Positions 9,225-18,505 of a stretch of DNA of 64,000 nt are shown here, one piece after another. This DNA comes from Jaenimonas drosophilae (Eukaryota > Euglenozoa > Kinetoplastea > Trypanosomatida > Trypanosomatidae): assembly GCA_030849065.1 (NCBI GenBank), contig JASAON010001610.1, positions 1 to 64,000 on the forward strand, written 5' to 3'. Below the pieces are notes generated by a model that worked only from the letters and a program-made list of their open reading frames with translations, was not told the DNA's origin and made no database searches. The translations under genes and the position numbers were made by a program. Positions within the stretch are counted from its first letter, which is position 1; the number at the start of each line of letters is the position of its first letter.

Positions 9225-11885
9225 CTATGCTTGCTGGCCGTTGGAGCAATCCTTGGCGTACTCCTCCTTCCACGAAAGGTACCGTCCGAGGGCCCACACC
9301 GGCATGCAGTTCTTGTAGCCTGGATAATGAATGGGATTGTTGCCATTGAAGACCCCACTGATGCGCTCCTGCCGCCAATCCCCGCTGCGCAACTGACGGG
9401 CCATGATGAGGCCCACCCCTCCCTCCACTGCATCCACAATCTTCTTGCGACGAGGAAGGCTGGAGCACTCGGCACTGCCACAGGCATTCATGATGGCCAT
9501 CACGGCCCAGGCGGTATTCACCACTTGGCTCCCATCCGCGTTGTTCACCCACACCTGCCGGACGCAGGCGTTGACGTCTTCACCCCAGCCACCATCGGCG
9601 TTTTGGTGCAGCAGCAAGAAGTCCACGAGCCGGCGGCAGTGGGGGTGGTTGGCCATGTCGGAGAGCTCGCCCGATACACGCAGGGCGTCGGCGACGATCC
9701 AGGCACCATAGGTGAAGCACACCGCCCAGCTTCCGTAGAAGGAGCCATCCCGGCGCTGCTTGGAGAGGATGCAGGCGATGCCCTCGCTGATGGCGGTATC
9801 AACCTCACGTCGTCGGTAGGTTGGGTGCTGCTGACGAAAGAGAGAGAGGGAGTGCACGCAGCTGCTGCTGCACTCGGCGTAGCTGTAGTCAATCATCACG
9901 TCCTTGAAGAGCTCCGCGCAATTGAAGAGCTCGCAGTATGCCGGTGCGCGAGAAGGTTCGTAGCTGGCCCAGCCTCCATCCCCGCTGCGATTGCGTAGAG
10001 AGAGTATCTCATCCACACCATCGTAGACGCGGGAGGTTGGGAAAGGGAGGTGAGGTAGGAGGAGGGCCACACGCAGGCCCTCCGCCGTGCAGTCGGACAC
10101 CTGCCACCCCTGAGAACGCGTGGAGAAGTTCCACGCACCCTTGGTGCGGTGGCGGAAGAAGAAGTCGGCGGCGATGGGGTCCTCCTGAACCTGCGCCACA
10201 TCCACGTAGTGGTGGGCAAGAGCAACTGAGTCGGTGTGCTGATGCTGCAGCCGACACGCACAGAGTGCCTGGACGGCAAAGCTTGTGTCCCAGAGCTGCG
10301 AGCCGTTGTAGCCACTCATCCGCATCCCTTCTGGGCCCATGTAGAAGTAGTCCGCCACCCGTTGTTGGTGCATGTGGTAGCGTGTGCTCTTTGGGCCCTC
10401 CCGCAGCCACGTAATGAGCATGTTCAAAGACTTGTTCACGGGGCCCAGACAAATGAAGTTGGTGTTTTCGTCGTCGTAGGCCATGTACTTCCAGTTCAGC
10501 TCCAGGGCGTAGCGACGAATGGGTCCAATGGGGTAGCACTCGTAGAGACTCATGAGCTTCCCGGCCAGCTTGAAGAAGGAAGAAGGTGGGGTATAGAGGT
10601 CGGTGCTGCAGATGCGGCCACGGCAGCTTCGCCAGTTGATGCTGTCAAAGGGAACCGCGTAGAGCTCCGTCTTCAGGGCGGTGAGGAGTGGGTGTGGTGG
10701 TGCACTCCATCGCAGGCCGTAGAGGTAGGAGAAGGGCACCGAGAGAACACGGCTGTGGCACCACGACCGTCCCACGGAGAAGGGCACCCAGTGCGGGAGT
10801 AGGGCGAGCTCCGGCGGGATGGGGTCCACCCCATCCCAGCTGTAGAGGCCCAGCACGGAGAGCCACACCTTGCCCCACATGGGGGTGTAGGTGGCCCCTC
10901 CGGCTTCCTGAATCCATACACGCGCCTTGGCCACCTGCGCGTCCTCCGCCGGGGTGCCGAGAAGGCGCAGGGTGATGTACGAGAGCACCGTTCCGAGCAT
11001 CGTGCTGTGGCCCTCGGTGTGTTGGCCCCACCCTCCATCCTCATTTTGGTAGTTGCGGAGGTAGCGGATGAGCTCCAAGCGTGAGGCCTCCCCGCAGCGG
11101 CACGTCGTCTCTGGTGGGGCATGTGGGGTCTCACATGGCGGGAACATGGCGCTGAGGTCGCCCCCCGCCACGATGAATTTGGCAAACACCACGCCAGGAG
11201 TGAGGAACTGGCAGCCGCTGTAGTCGTTGGGCCAGTGGCCTGAGAAGGGGTCCTGCAGCTTGAGGAGGAAGGCCGCTCCATCCCGCATCGCATCCGCCGC
11301 ACGCTCCCGACGCTGTGTGGGCTCCGCTGGCTGAAGGCCGAGCTGATAGCGCTCGAGCCACTGCCGCTTCTCCTCCATCGTGTGGCGGAGCTCTGCTTGA
11401 GTGGGCTCCTTGGCGTCTGAGGTGGTGGTGCGTGGGGCACGGGCCATCTGAGCCGTGGTGTAGGCGTTTCCCTCCTCCGCTGTGGCCGGGGTGGAGCCGA
11501 AAAACCAACGCTGCCGCCCATCCTCGCAGCGGAGGTGCCACTGATCGATGGAGAAGGAAGGGTCGGCGGGGTAGCGCACGGGACGTACATGGGGCAGGCT
11601 GAGGTGGGGCCAGGCTTCTTGGTAGATGCGCCACTGGCGTCGTTGGTAGCGGTCCCAGAGGAGCAGGAGGAGGTGCAGGCTGAGCCACAGTGGCGCGGAG
11701 AGGCAGGCGAGGAGGAGGAAGAGGAGGCGGGTGGACCAGCGCCACAGAGCCGCGGCGAGGTGCTCACCGAGGGAGTGCGGAGGTTCTGGGACGACGGTCT
11801 TGTAGGGAAGCGAGCGCTGGTATGCCTGGAACTCATCGTAGGGGCGATTGAGCCGCTTGCGAAGGGTCGTCCACAGAGGTGCCAT
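9225..11885 (-). CDS. Oxidosqualene cyclase (probable lanosterol synthase)
   Basis: An 886-residue protein that cyclises 2,3-oxidosqualene to the first sterol ring compound, at the ER or lipid-droplet membrane. The acid motif is SDCTAEG, with Asp598 as the proton donor. The MRMSGYNGSQLWDT block and several QW repeats (NEDGGWGQ at about 281, RSGDGGWASYE, QRRDGSFYGSW, QNADGGWGED) place it firmly in the family. It is longer than the 730-760 residues usual for animals and plants because of an N-terminal extension with a hydrophobic segment (about 52-77), probably a membrane anchor, and an insert around 130-175. Product-determining positions are mixed. Tyr526 matches plant cycloartenol synthase Tyr410, whereas Gln592 and Val596 match the lanosterol-type states at His477 and Ile481. 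Kinetoplastids make ergostane sterols through lanosterol, so lanosterol synthase is my first choice and cycloartenol or parkeol synthase the alternative. Confidence 0.92.
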   Translation of the reverse strand: MAPLWTTLRKRLNRPYDEFQAYQRSLPYKTVVPEPPHSLGEHLAAALWRWSTRLLFLLLACLSAPLWLSLHLLLLLWDRYQRRQWRIYQEAWPHLSLPHVRPVRYPADPSFSIDQWHLRCEDGRQRWFFGSTPATAEEGNAYTTAQMARAPRTTTSDAKEPTQAELRHTMEEKRQWLERYQLGLQPAEPTQRRERAADAMRDGAAFLLKLQDPFSGHWPNDYSGCQFLTPGVVFAKFIVAGGDLSAMFPPCETPHAPPETTCRCGEASRLELIRYLRNYQNEDGGWGQHTEGHSTMLGTVLSYITLRLLGTPAEDAQVAKARVWIQEAGGATYTPMWGKVWLSVLGLYSWDGVDPIPPELALLPHWVPFSVGRSWCHSRVLSVPFSYLYGLRWSAPPHPLLTALKTELYAVPFDSINWRSCRGRICSTDLYTPPSSFFKLAGKLMSLYECYPIGPIRRYALELNWKYMAYDDENTNFICLGPVNKSLNMLITWLREGPKSTRYHMHQQRVADYFYMGPEGMRMSGYNGSQLWDTSFAVQALCACRLQHQHTDSVALAHHYVDVAQVQEDPIAADFFFRHRTKGAWNFSTRSQGWQVSDCTAEGLRVALLLPHLPFPTSRVYDGVDEILSLRNRSGDGGWASYEPSRAPAYCELFNCAELFKDVMIDYSYAECSSSCVHSLSLFRQQHPTYRRREVDTAISEGIACILSKQRRDGSFYGSWAVCFTYGAWIVADALRVSGELSDMANHPHCRRLVDFLLLHQNADGGWGEDVNACVRQVWVNNADGSQVVNTAWAVMAIMNACGSAECSSLPRRKKIVDAVEGGVGLIMARQLRSGDWRQERISGVFNGNNPIHYPGYKNCMPVWALGRYLSWKEEYAKDCSNGQQA

Positions 11886-11956
11886 GATGAATGTGGGGGA
11901 GTAGAAGAAGCAACGACGTAATCGTGCAGCTACTACAGAGTTGTTGTTTGTTTTGC

Positions 11957-11989
<33 letters not shown>
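11957..11989. repeat. (GTT)11 microsatellite
   Basis: A perfect trinucleotide run just upstream of the cyclase start codon. On the sense strand it is (AAC)n, inside the presumed 5' UTR or splice region. Confidence 0.9.
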
Positions 11990-12550
11990 AGGTGCGCGTT
12001 GATTGTGGGCAAGTGGTTGGCGCTGATGATGCTGGATATGATCAGGTTGCTTAGGACGGTGTGTGGGAGGAAAAAAGCGATACCACACGTTGTGCGTTGT
12101 GCGGCACAAGCGATAGGACAAGTGGGTGATGAGCTCTTGGCTCCAATGGTATTGTTGCTATGATGGTAGTGATGTGTGTTGGATGATGTTCTCTGGTAGA
12201 ACTACTATGGATGCTGCACACATGAAAAAAAGAGAAAAAGAATCATTAATGATGATCAGAGATCGATCCTCACGACAACAAACTGTTCGAGGTTCAGCTC
12301 AGACATCATCATCATAATCATTCTCTGAACGTACAGATAGCGCCAGCCCATCTCATCCCTCCCTCGGCATCCCCAGTAACTCATGCATGTGCCAAGTATA
12401 GACGCACCTCACACACGTGAGAAGAGATGTAGAAAGGAATGCTCTCAATGGAGCTCATAAACGCCGGATTGGATATATCAGCCAATAAGTTGTTGGTCCC
12501 CCACACATACATCACTCCAGTAAGTAGGAGAAGCACGTGGAAGAAGGACC

Positions 12551-12551
<1 letters not shown>

Positions 12552-12585
<34 letters not shown>
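12552..12585. repeat. (TG)17 dinucleotide microsatellite
   Basis: A perfect TG run of 34 bases in the 3' flank of the giant kinase gene (CA on the sense strand). It is the longest dinucleotide repeat I see in the window. Confidence 0.92.
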
Positions 12586-12586
<1 letters not shown>

Positions 12587-12685
12587 AAAACGGTATTGCC
12601 ATGCATCCATTGCGTGATGGGTATGCCTCACGAACACGTACACCGGAGGTGGGGAAGAGTGTTGATGAGGCCGATGCGTTCCTCC

Positions 12686-15600
12686 TCATCCCCCCGCACG
12701 CGGACTGGCTTGTGCCGCTTGCTTTGCCTCCAGTTGGCGCAGAAGATCGAGCAGCTCGTCGCACGTTGGCCGTGCGGCCGGATTGAGCTGCAGGCAGCGG
12801 GTTGCAATATCCACGAGCTCAGGACACTCGGGGCACTCAGGCACCTCGGGAGGGCCTTCCGTGTAACGCAACAAGTTTATGATTTGTTCCTCCGACTCAA
12901 AGTCGTACTCGTACCACGGTGCCTCACCCGACATCATCTCAATCATGGTGCAGCCCACAGACCACACATCTCCAGCCTTGGTGGGTCCGTTCGATCCCCC
13001 ACTCGTCGCCCCACGTAGCAGCATCGGGTCCATCCAGCGCAGCGTTCCCGCCACGTGTACCGTCGTGGTGCTGTCGTGGTGATCAGGTTTGCTCGAGGTT
13101 GGTGCGGCACCTTCGCTGGGGCTCGCCTGGGACGACGCCGCAGCCGCAGCAGCAGCAGCAGCCGGCCCCGTTCGCTCCATCGCCACCGCCATCGCATGCT
13201 GCTTGTTTAGCAGCCGTGAGGTGCCAAAGTCGGTGAGCTTCACCTCCCCCTTCTCCGTTACGAGAATGTTGGCGGTTTTGATGTCACTATGGACGATGTC
13301 GGAGTGGTGAAGGTACGCGAGACCCTCCATCGCCTGGCGGAGGTAGCTCGTGATCACCCCCGGACTCAGGGCACCAAAGTTGTCGAGAAGGTGGCGCAGG
13401 GAGCCACCCGGAACGAACTCCAGAAGAATGTTGAAGTAGGTGCTGTTTTGCGATGAGCCGTAGTACTGCACAATGTTGGGATGCACAGCCTTGGAGAGGA
13501 CGGAGATCTCCTCCTGGAGTGATCGGTACTGCTGAAGCACCTCCTTTTCTTGTTCTGGGGCCATGCTGCCGCTCGTGTTCGCACCTTCGCCCTCCCCGCC
13601 ACCACAGTTGATGGCGGCGGGGAGCAGCACACGCTTCACGGCGATGAGTTGGCCATTGGTGAGATTGATGCCCAGGAACACCTCCGCATTCCCGCCACGA
13701 CCGAGCATCTCCTCCCCAATCTTCCACTCGATCGTCTCGCGACGTGGCGGGGTGGCGTTGTTGCCCGCCCCACGCGATGGCCCACGCGGGGCGGCACTAA
13801 AGCTGCTGCCATTGCGACGACGGCGGCCGTTGTGGTTGGGTGAGTGCGTTGTGCTGCCAAAGCTCAGGTTGCCATTGGGGCCACCATCTGGCGTTGAATG
13901 TCGGTGTGGGGTACCACGGCGGAAGGAGCCGAAGGAATCCATCGGGCTCCCGGCCAACTCGCGCTGTGCGTGACGGAGTGGCACACCGCGTTCATCCACC
14001 AACACAAAGACGAAGCCCATGAAGAATTGTGTGCTGCTCAGACGGAAAGTGATGAGCGCATTCACGGGCAGCGGGGACGACTTCCCCTTGCCAATCTTCT
14101 TCACATTCACGTAGGTGCCGTTGGCGCTGTGATCGAGGAGCTCGTAGAGATAGCGACGTGGTTGTGGTGCAGTGGTGTGGTCGTGGCGTCGGCTCAATCG
14201 GCCCACCGACGTATCGCGGCTGTCTTGGCGGCCACGTCGCCCGCGGCTTCCACGGCCGCTCTCCCCACCACGTTCGGAGAGCGCGGGGAGAGAATCCTCC
14301 TCGTCGGGCACCTCCTCCTCCTCCTCTGGCGCCAGTGTGCGTGTGATGGCAAACTGAATGCTGCTGACGAAGGTATCGCTCACGACGCCCTCGCATTTGC
14401 TGCTTCGGCCAAAGTGAAAGGGCACCCCAAGCGGCACACGAATGCGGAAGGATGGCAGCGTCGCCTTGTCGCGGGAGAGGAGAACGGCCCACAGCTTGCC
14501 GGCAGACTTGCGCTTCATCTTGTTGCTGGCGGCACCACCCGTGCCACGGTGCTTCGCCTCGCTGGCTGCTACGCCTGCTGTTGCTGCTGCTGGGCCATCA
14601 TCCTGCCTGGAACGTGCTGGGGTGTGCTCGTCGAGATGGGCATCATCCACGTCGGCCTCCGGTGAGGGGCTGATTGGATGTAGAGGCCATGAAGATCGCG
14701 CTCCATCCTCCGCCTCCCTGACCTCCTCATCATCGTGGGTGTGCGGGCTTGGCGGAGGAGGCATCCGGGGAGAGTGCAGCGAGCGTTGCGGCGATTGCTT
14801 GGCGCCCGACTCTGGTGTGTTGGCGTGGCGTCGTGGCGAGATGCTCTCATCTGGTGTGATAAGCTGTTGTGGCTGTGCCTCCACCGCCACCAATGATGGG
14901 CTCAGCCGCAGCCGTGGCGCCGACGAGGCTCGCCGCCTGCCGCTCACTTGTTGGCCACGTGCTCCTCCTGCACCGCGCGGAAGTGGGTTGGATGATGCCG
15001 CATAATCTCTCGATGGATGATCCTGTTGGCCCATCATCTCCTCATAGCGTGCGGCGCAGGCAAGCACCTCCGCTTCAAAGTTCTGCAGCAGAGGCAGTCG
15101 TGGCGTGGTGGAGGTAGTCGGCGAGCGGTAGGCGGGAACACCAATGCTACTGATGGTGTTGGTCCGTGAGTTGTCGGCCCCCATCTGCGCACGTCGGTAC
15201 ACCTGCACGAGGTGGCCCAGCTGGGTGAGATACTGCAGCCTCGCCACATTCATGGAGGGGGCGGGCGGGCACGGCGGGGTGGGGGCGATGCCGTGCTCGA
15301 GGAGCATCACGAGAGGAGCGCGCTCTCCACGAAGTTGGTCCATGACGAGAAGAGCTGCTGCACTGCGTTGTGCCTCTTCCGTTGAGGCGAAGCCGTCTAA
15401 ATCCTGCACGCGTTGGTGTAGCTCCGCCCACGATGCCTCCGCCTCCTCCGCAGCAGCCAAGGAGGCGGCATCTCGCTGAAGCCGGTTCCGTGTCGGGGAG
15501 CTCTCTCCGAGGCTGTTGGCCTCCCCCACGGCCAGAGGTCCACGCAGCGGTCGTAGTGCGCACGCAAAGGCCTCTCCACTGCTGAGCTCCAACACACCAC

Positions 15601-18205
15601 GCATGCAGAGGTGCGAGCCGCTCGCAGAGATGGCAGCCACATCACCACTGGCGCCACCAAATGGGGCCGTGGCGGAGCCCTCCGACGGCGACCAGCCACC
15701 CATGCCGGACCACACGTGCGATGGATTCATGCCCGCACATTCTCCCGTGAGTGAGGCATCCTCCACCCCATCCGCCACCACCTCCTCTGACACCATTGCC
15801 TGTTGCGGGATGATGTGTGCGTAGAGCGGGAAGCGAAGCATCGCGGCACTGTTGAAGCCCGTCATGGCGGCCGCTCGACGGCTCCAAAAGAGAAGCCGCC
15901 CCGTGTGCGGGTGCACCAAGGCCACGGGCAGCGGGAGCTCATCGCAGAGCTGGTGCAGCCGAGGGCGACGGCAGAGTATGAGTCCGGTAGAAACATCGTT
16001 GTGGCGGCGCAGTGGTTGGTGCCACACATCCAACGAGACGGCAAAGGAACGAGCAACGCCGTCGGTGGCAGTGGGGCTGGCCGTCAAGGATGGCACGCGG
16101 CCACGGAGTACAACGCGGCGAACCTGCGCGGCAGCCGACTTGGCACCGCCTTGGCCCACCTCCACCGCCGCCGTGGCGGAGGTGAGGGGCGCCGCGCCAT
16201 TCACAACGGGGCGGCCCTCATCGAGCGCCGCACGCCGCCAGCGGCCCCACCGCAGCCGCCGACGCCGCATCACCGCGTGTGGTGCGGCCACTGACCCATC
16301 CGCGGCACGGCCCATCCCGAGCTTCTCCACGAGGGCGAGGATGTCGGGTGCCTCCTCCACCTGAAGGTAGGAGAGGAGCTCGCCCAGCCGCCGTCCACGC
16401 ACGTAGGCGGCGGGGAGCCCCATCAGCTCGCACAACGCGGGCCCCACATCCACCACAATGAGCAGCCGATTGAGGAGGAGGTAGCACGGGTTCTGGAGGA
16501 ATCCAAAGAAGGTCTGTGGCACCTCACCGCAGCTTTCATTCGTGATGAGTGGCGCCTGCGCACTGGCAGGGCCCTGGCGTGGGCTTGGGGTGGAGAGCAG
16601 CAGTCGTTGCCAGCTCTCCATCGCCAACCTCTGCCCCACACCTCCTCCGCCATCTCGTCGAGCATCATCATCTCTATCCCGACGTCCGGCCGAGGTCTTC
16701 CCCTTCTGTTTGATGGCATCCTCCTCTGCCGCCGCTGTTAGATCCTCAAAGACCACATCGGTGCCGATGCGATACATCAAGCCAACCACAGGCAGCAACA
16801 GCCACAGCGCCGCCACAAAGATGCTTGAAGCTGAGACGTGGTCCTCCTGGGCAAGAAGAATGGCAAAGTGAATGAGCCCCACAACCAGATCCGCCACATA
16901 GGAGATGCGAAGCCCCACGACGCACCACACATGCAACAGGCACACACTCCAGACTACCGATGATGGGAAGATGGCAACACCATATCGATGTGCGGCATCG
17001 GCGTCATTATCCACGATGCCCCCACCCGCCCATTCATCGGGACGCTTCATCACCGTGGCAGAGGTTGGGGATGATGAGGAGGAGAAGGAGCGGGTCCATG
17101 CCCCCACCACCTCGGGTGAGACGAGGAGCAGCACACCCCACAAGAGGAGGCAAACCACCACAACCCATGTACGCAGGAGGGTGGCGTGGCGGACGTACCA
17201 ACTCGCCGCCTCCCAATCTAGGTGCTCCTCATTGGTGAGACGAAAGGGCGTTGGCTGCGGGAGTGTGTGCAGGACCACCCGAGGAGCTGCGGAGAGGGTG
17301 GCGGGCACCTCCCAGCGTCGCAGCGGTGGCGCGGCCGGTGTGGGGCCGCCACTCGTGGGCAGTGGTGTCGGGGATGCGGCCACGGGCCCCCACGGACGTT
17401 GAAGGTCGCGCAGCAACCGCCGCAGACGTGCCTGTTCCACCAGGCGGGTGGACCATGCGTAGAGCAGGCCACCCACTATAGCTGTGAGGGCGGACACGAG
17501 GATGAAAACGATCTGCGCCGGATTCACTGACCACGGAAGGAAGCCAAAGAGGGCCAACAAGAGTCCGAGCAGCAGCAGCAGCACACTGGATGGGGTGTGG
17601 CTCGCCGTGGTACCCCAGACACGACGGCACCACTGTGTTGCACTGCATGAGCAGCCCGGAGAGGAAGTAGAAGCACTCGAGGAGAGGTGAAGAGACTGAG
17701 TGGAGCTGCTGGTCTCATCACTCGCCCCGCAGATGCCACACCACCCACCACCCCGCGGGCGTGGATGATGGCAGGCAACGCAGTGTTGGCCATCCTCCGC
17801 GGCGGGGCTTGGCCGTGGAACGGGCCGCACAGAATGTGTAGGAACGATGCTCGACGTACGAACGAAGGGAGAGGCCCCAGGCCCGAGGCGCCGTGTTGGC
17901 GCAGGAATGGCACGTGAGGCGGAGGGCGAGCGTGCCGAGCCAACAAAAGGCCGCGGCGCCAACGCCCCATCATCCTTATCTTCCTCTGTGGGCGAGGCGA
18001 TGGGCGGGGGCGTGAGCCGTGGTGGGTAGGATGCCTCGCGTACATCCACCTCATCCAACGGGGGAAGTCGGAGAGCCGGGGCGTCGGCGTCGTGGGTGGC
18101 GAGGATCTCGCGGAGGGGGTCGGGGTGAAGGACGGCCACCTCCTCTTCCTCTTCGTGTAGTGCTGGGGAGCGCAGGTGGCTGCCTGCCACCCCAGACGTG
18201 GGCAT
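12686..18205 (-). CDS. Multi-pass membrane PAS-FHA-STE11-type protein kinase
   Basis: About 1839 residues from the ATG at 18205; an in-frame upstream ATG at 18424 would add 73 residues that look like UTR. The order is: disordered N-terminus; double CxxC zinc ribbon (Cys142, 145, 156, 159); hydrophobic helices at about 205-227, 230-252, 342-364, 417-450 and 461-478; a PAS-like region at about 565-630 (NPCYLLLNRLLIVVDVGPAL) and a second at about 750-800 (LPVALVHPHTGRLLFW); a long Ser/Pro-rich linker; an FHA domain at about 1252-1395 (FGRSSKC, then DHSANGTYVN); and a C-terminal kinase at about 1490-1835. The kinase has GRGGNAEV, AVK, DFG and a GTLRWMDP activation end, and looks most like MAP3K/STE11. 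The catalytic loop reads HSDIKTAN (His1639-Ser1640-Asp1641), so the usual Arg of HRD is Ser. The activation segment carries a long poly-Ala/Ser insert. It is probably a membrane sensor kinase; its ligand is unknown. Confidence 0.85.
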   Translation of the reverse strand: MPTSGVAGSHLRSPALHEEEEEVAVLHPDPLREILATHDADAPALRLPPLDEVDVREASYPPRLTPPPIASPTEEDKDDGALAPRPFVGSARSPSASRAIPAPTRRLGPGASPFVRTSSIVPTHSVRPVPRPSPAAEDGQHCVACHHPRPRGGGWCGICGASDETSSSTQSLHLSSSASTSSPGCSCSATQWCRRVWGTTASHTPSSVLLLLLGLLLALFGFLPWSVNPAQIVFILVSALTAIVGGLLYAWSTRLVEQARLRRLLRDLQRPWGPVAASPTPLPTSGGPTPAAPPLRRWEVPATLSAAPRVVLHTLPQPTPFRLTNEEHLDWEAASWYVRHATLLRTWVVVVCLLLWGVLLLVSPEVVGAWTRSFSSSSSPTSATVMKRPDEWAGGGIVDNDADAAHRYGVAIFPSSVVWSVCLLHVWCVVGLRISYVADLVVGLIHFAILLAQEDHVSASSIFVAALWLLLPVVGLMYRIGTDVVFEDLTAAAEEDAIKQKGKTSAGRRDRDDDARRDGGGGVGQRLAMESWQRLLLSTPSPRQGPASAQAPLITNESCGEVPQTFFGFLQNPCYLLLNRLLIVVDVGPALCELMGLPAAYVRGRRLGELLSYLQVEEAPDILALVEKLGMGRAADGSVAAPHAVMRRRRLRWGRWRRAALDEGRPVVNGAAPLTSATAAVEVGQGGAKSAAAQVRRVVLRGRVPSLTASPTATDGVARSFAVSLDVWHQPLRRHNDVSTGLILCRRPRLHQLCDELPLPVALVHPHTGRLLFWSRRAAAMTGFNSAAMLRFPLYAHIIPQQAMVSEEVVADGVEDASLTGECAGMNPSHVWSGMGGWSPSEGSATAPFGGASGDVAAISASGSHLCMRGVLELSSGEAFACALRPLRGPLAVGEANSLGESSPTRNRLQRDAASLAAAEEAEASWAELHQRVQDLDGFASTEEAQRSAAALLVMDQLRGERAPLVMLLEHGIAPTPPCPPAPSMNVARLQYLTQLGHLVQVYRRAQMGADNSRTNTISSIGVPAYRSPTTSTTPRLPLLQNFEAEVLACAARYEEMMGQQDHPSRDYAASSNPLPRGAGGARGQQVSGRRRASSAPRLRLSPSLVAVEAQPQQLITPDESISPRRHANTPESGAKQSPQRSLHSPRMPPPPSPHTHDDEEVREAEDGARSSWPLHPISPSPEADVDDAHLDEHTPARSRQDDGPAAATAGVAASEAKHRGTGGAASNKMKRKSAGKLWAVLLSRDKATLPSFRIRVPLGVPFHFGRSSKCEGVVSDTFVSSIQFAITRTLAPEEEEEVPDEEDSLPALSERGGESGRGSRGRRGRQDSRDTSVGRLSRRHDHTTAPQPRRYLYELLDHSANGTYVNVKKIGKGKSSPLPVNALITFRLSSTQFFMGFVFVLVDERGVPLRHAQRELAGSPMDSFGSFRRGTPHRHSTPDGGPNGNLSFGSTTHSPNHNGRRRRNGSSFSAAPRGPSRGAGNNATPPRRETIEWKIGEEMLGRGGNAEVFLGINLTNGQLIAVKRVLLPAAINCGGGEGEGANTSGSMAPEQEKEVLQQYRSLQEEISVLSKAVHPNIVQYYGSSQNSTYFNILLEFVPGGSLRHLLDNFGALSPGVITSYLRQAMEGLAYLHHSDIVHSDIKTANILVTEKGEVKLTDFGTSRLLNKQHAMAVAMERTGPAAAAAAAAASSQASPSEGAAPTSSKPDHHDSTTTVHVAGTLRWMDPMLLRGATSGGSNGPTKAGDVWSVGCTMIEMMSGEAPWYEYDFESEEQIINLLRYTEGPPEVPECPECPELVDIATRCLQLNPAARPTCDELLDLLRQLEAKQAAQASPRAGG

Positions 18206-18505
18206 GTTGGGTGTACCAAGATTGATGGTTTGAGAAGCTACAAGATACAATGGTTGTGGGTGCGTGATGATGATGGCCTTGATGAAGAATGAACTGGGCC
18301 ACACGCAAAGATACACTTGGCTGTGGTACGTCGTGGCACAAGAAGATGAGAATGAAGATGAAGAGTATGTGGGAGCATCAATGAGAGAAGCAGTGGCAAG
18401 AGAATCAGCAACAGCAGCACACATGCGTACTTATCATGCCCATTTATCCGTCACTGAGTACGGCAAGTGATGCAATGACGTCAAAGCATCATCCATCATC
18501 CATCA
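18206..18505. other. Spacer upstream of the giant kinase
   Basis: About 300 bp of ATG/ATC-rich DNA. It is open in frame with the kinase up to 18424. I treat it as 5' UTR because its translation is Ser/Ile-rich low complexity and it contains the repeat types seen in other spacers. Confidence 0.45.

Larger units (their letters stand above)
11886..12685. other. Intergenic region with GTT and TG microsatellites
   Basis: About 800 bp between the giant kinase gene and the cyclase gene. It contains a GTT run at 11957-11989 and (TG)17 at 12552-12585. No coding potential or RNA gene is apparent. Confidence 0.5.

Noticed and set aside
12552..12585. (TG)17 tract as a possible telomere-like, centromere-like or origin element
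   Set aside because: A lone dinucleotide microsatellite gives no evidence for such a role; similar simple repeats are scattered through the left-arm spacers.
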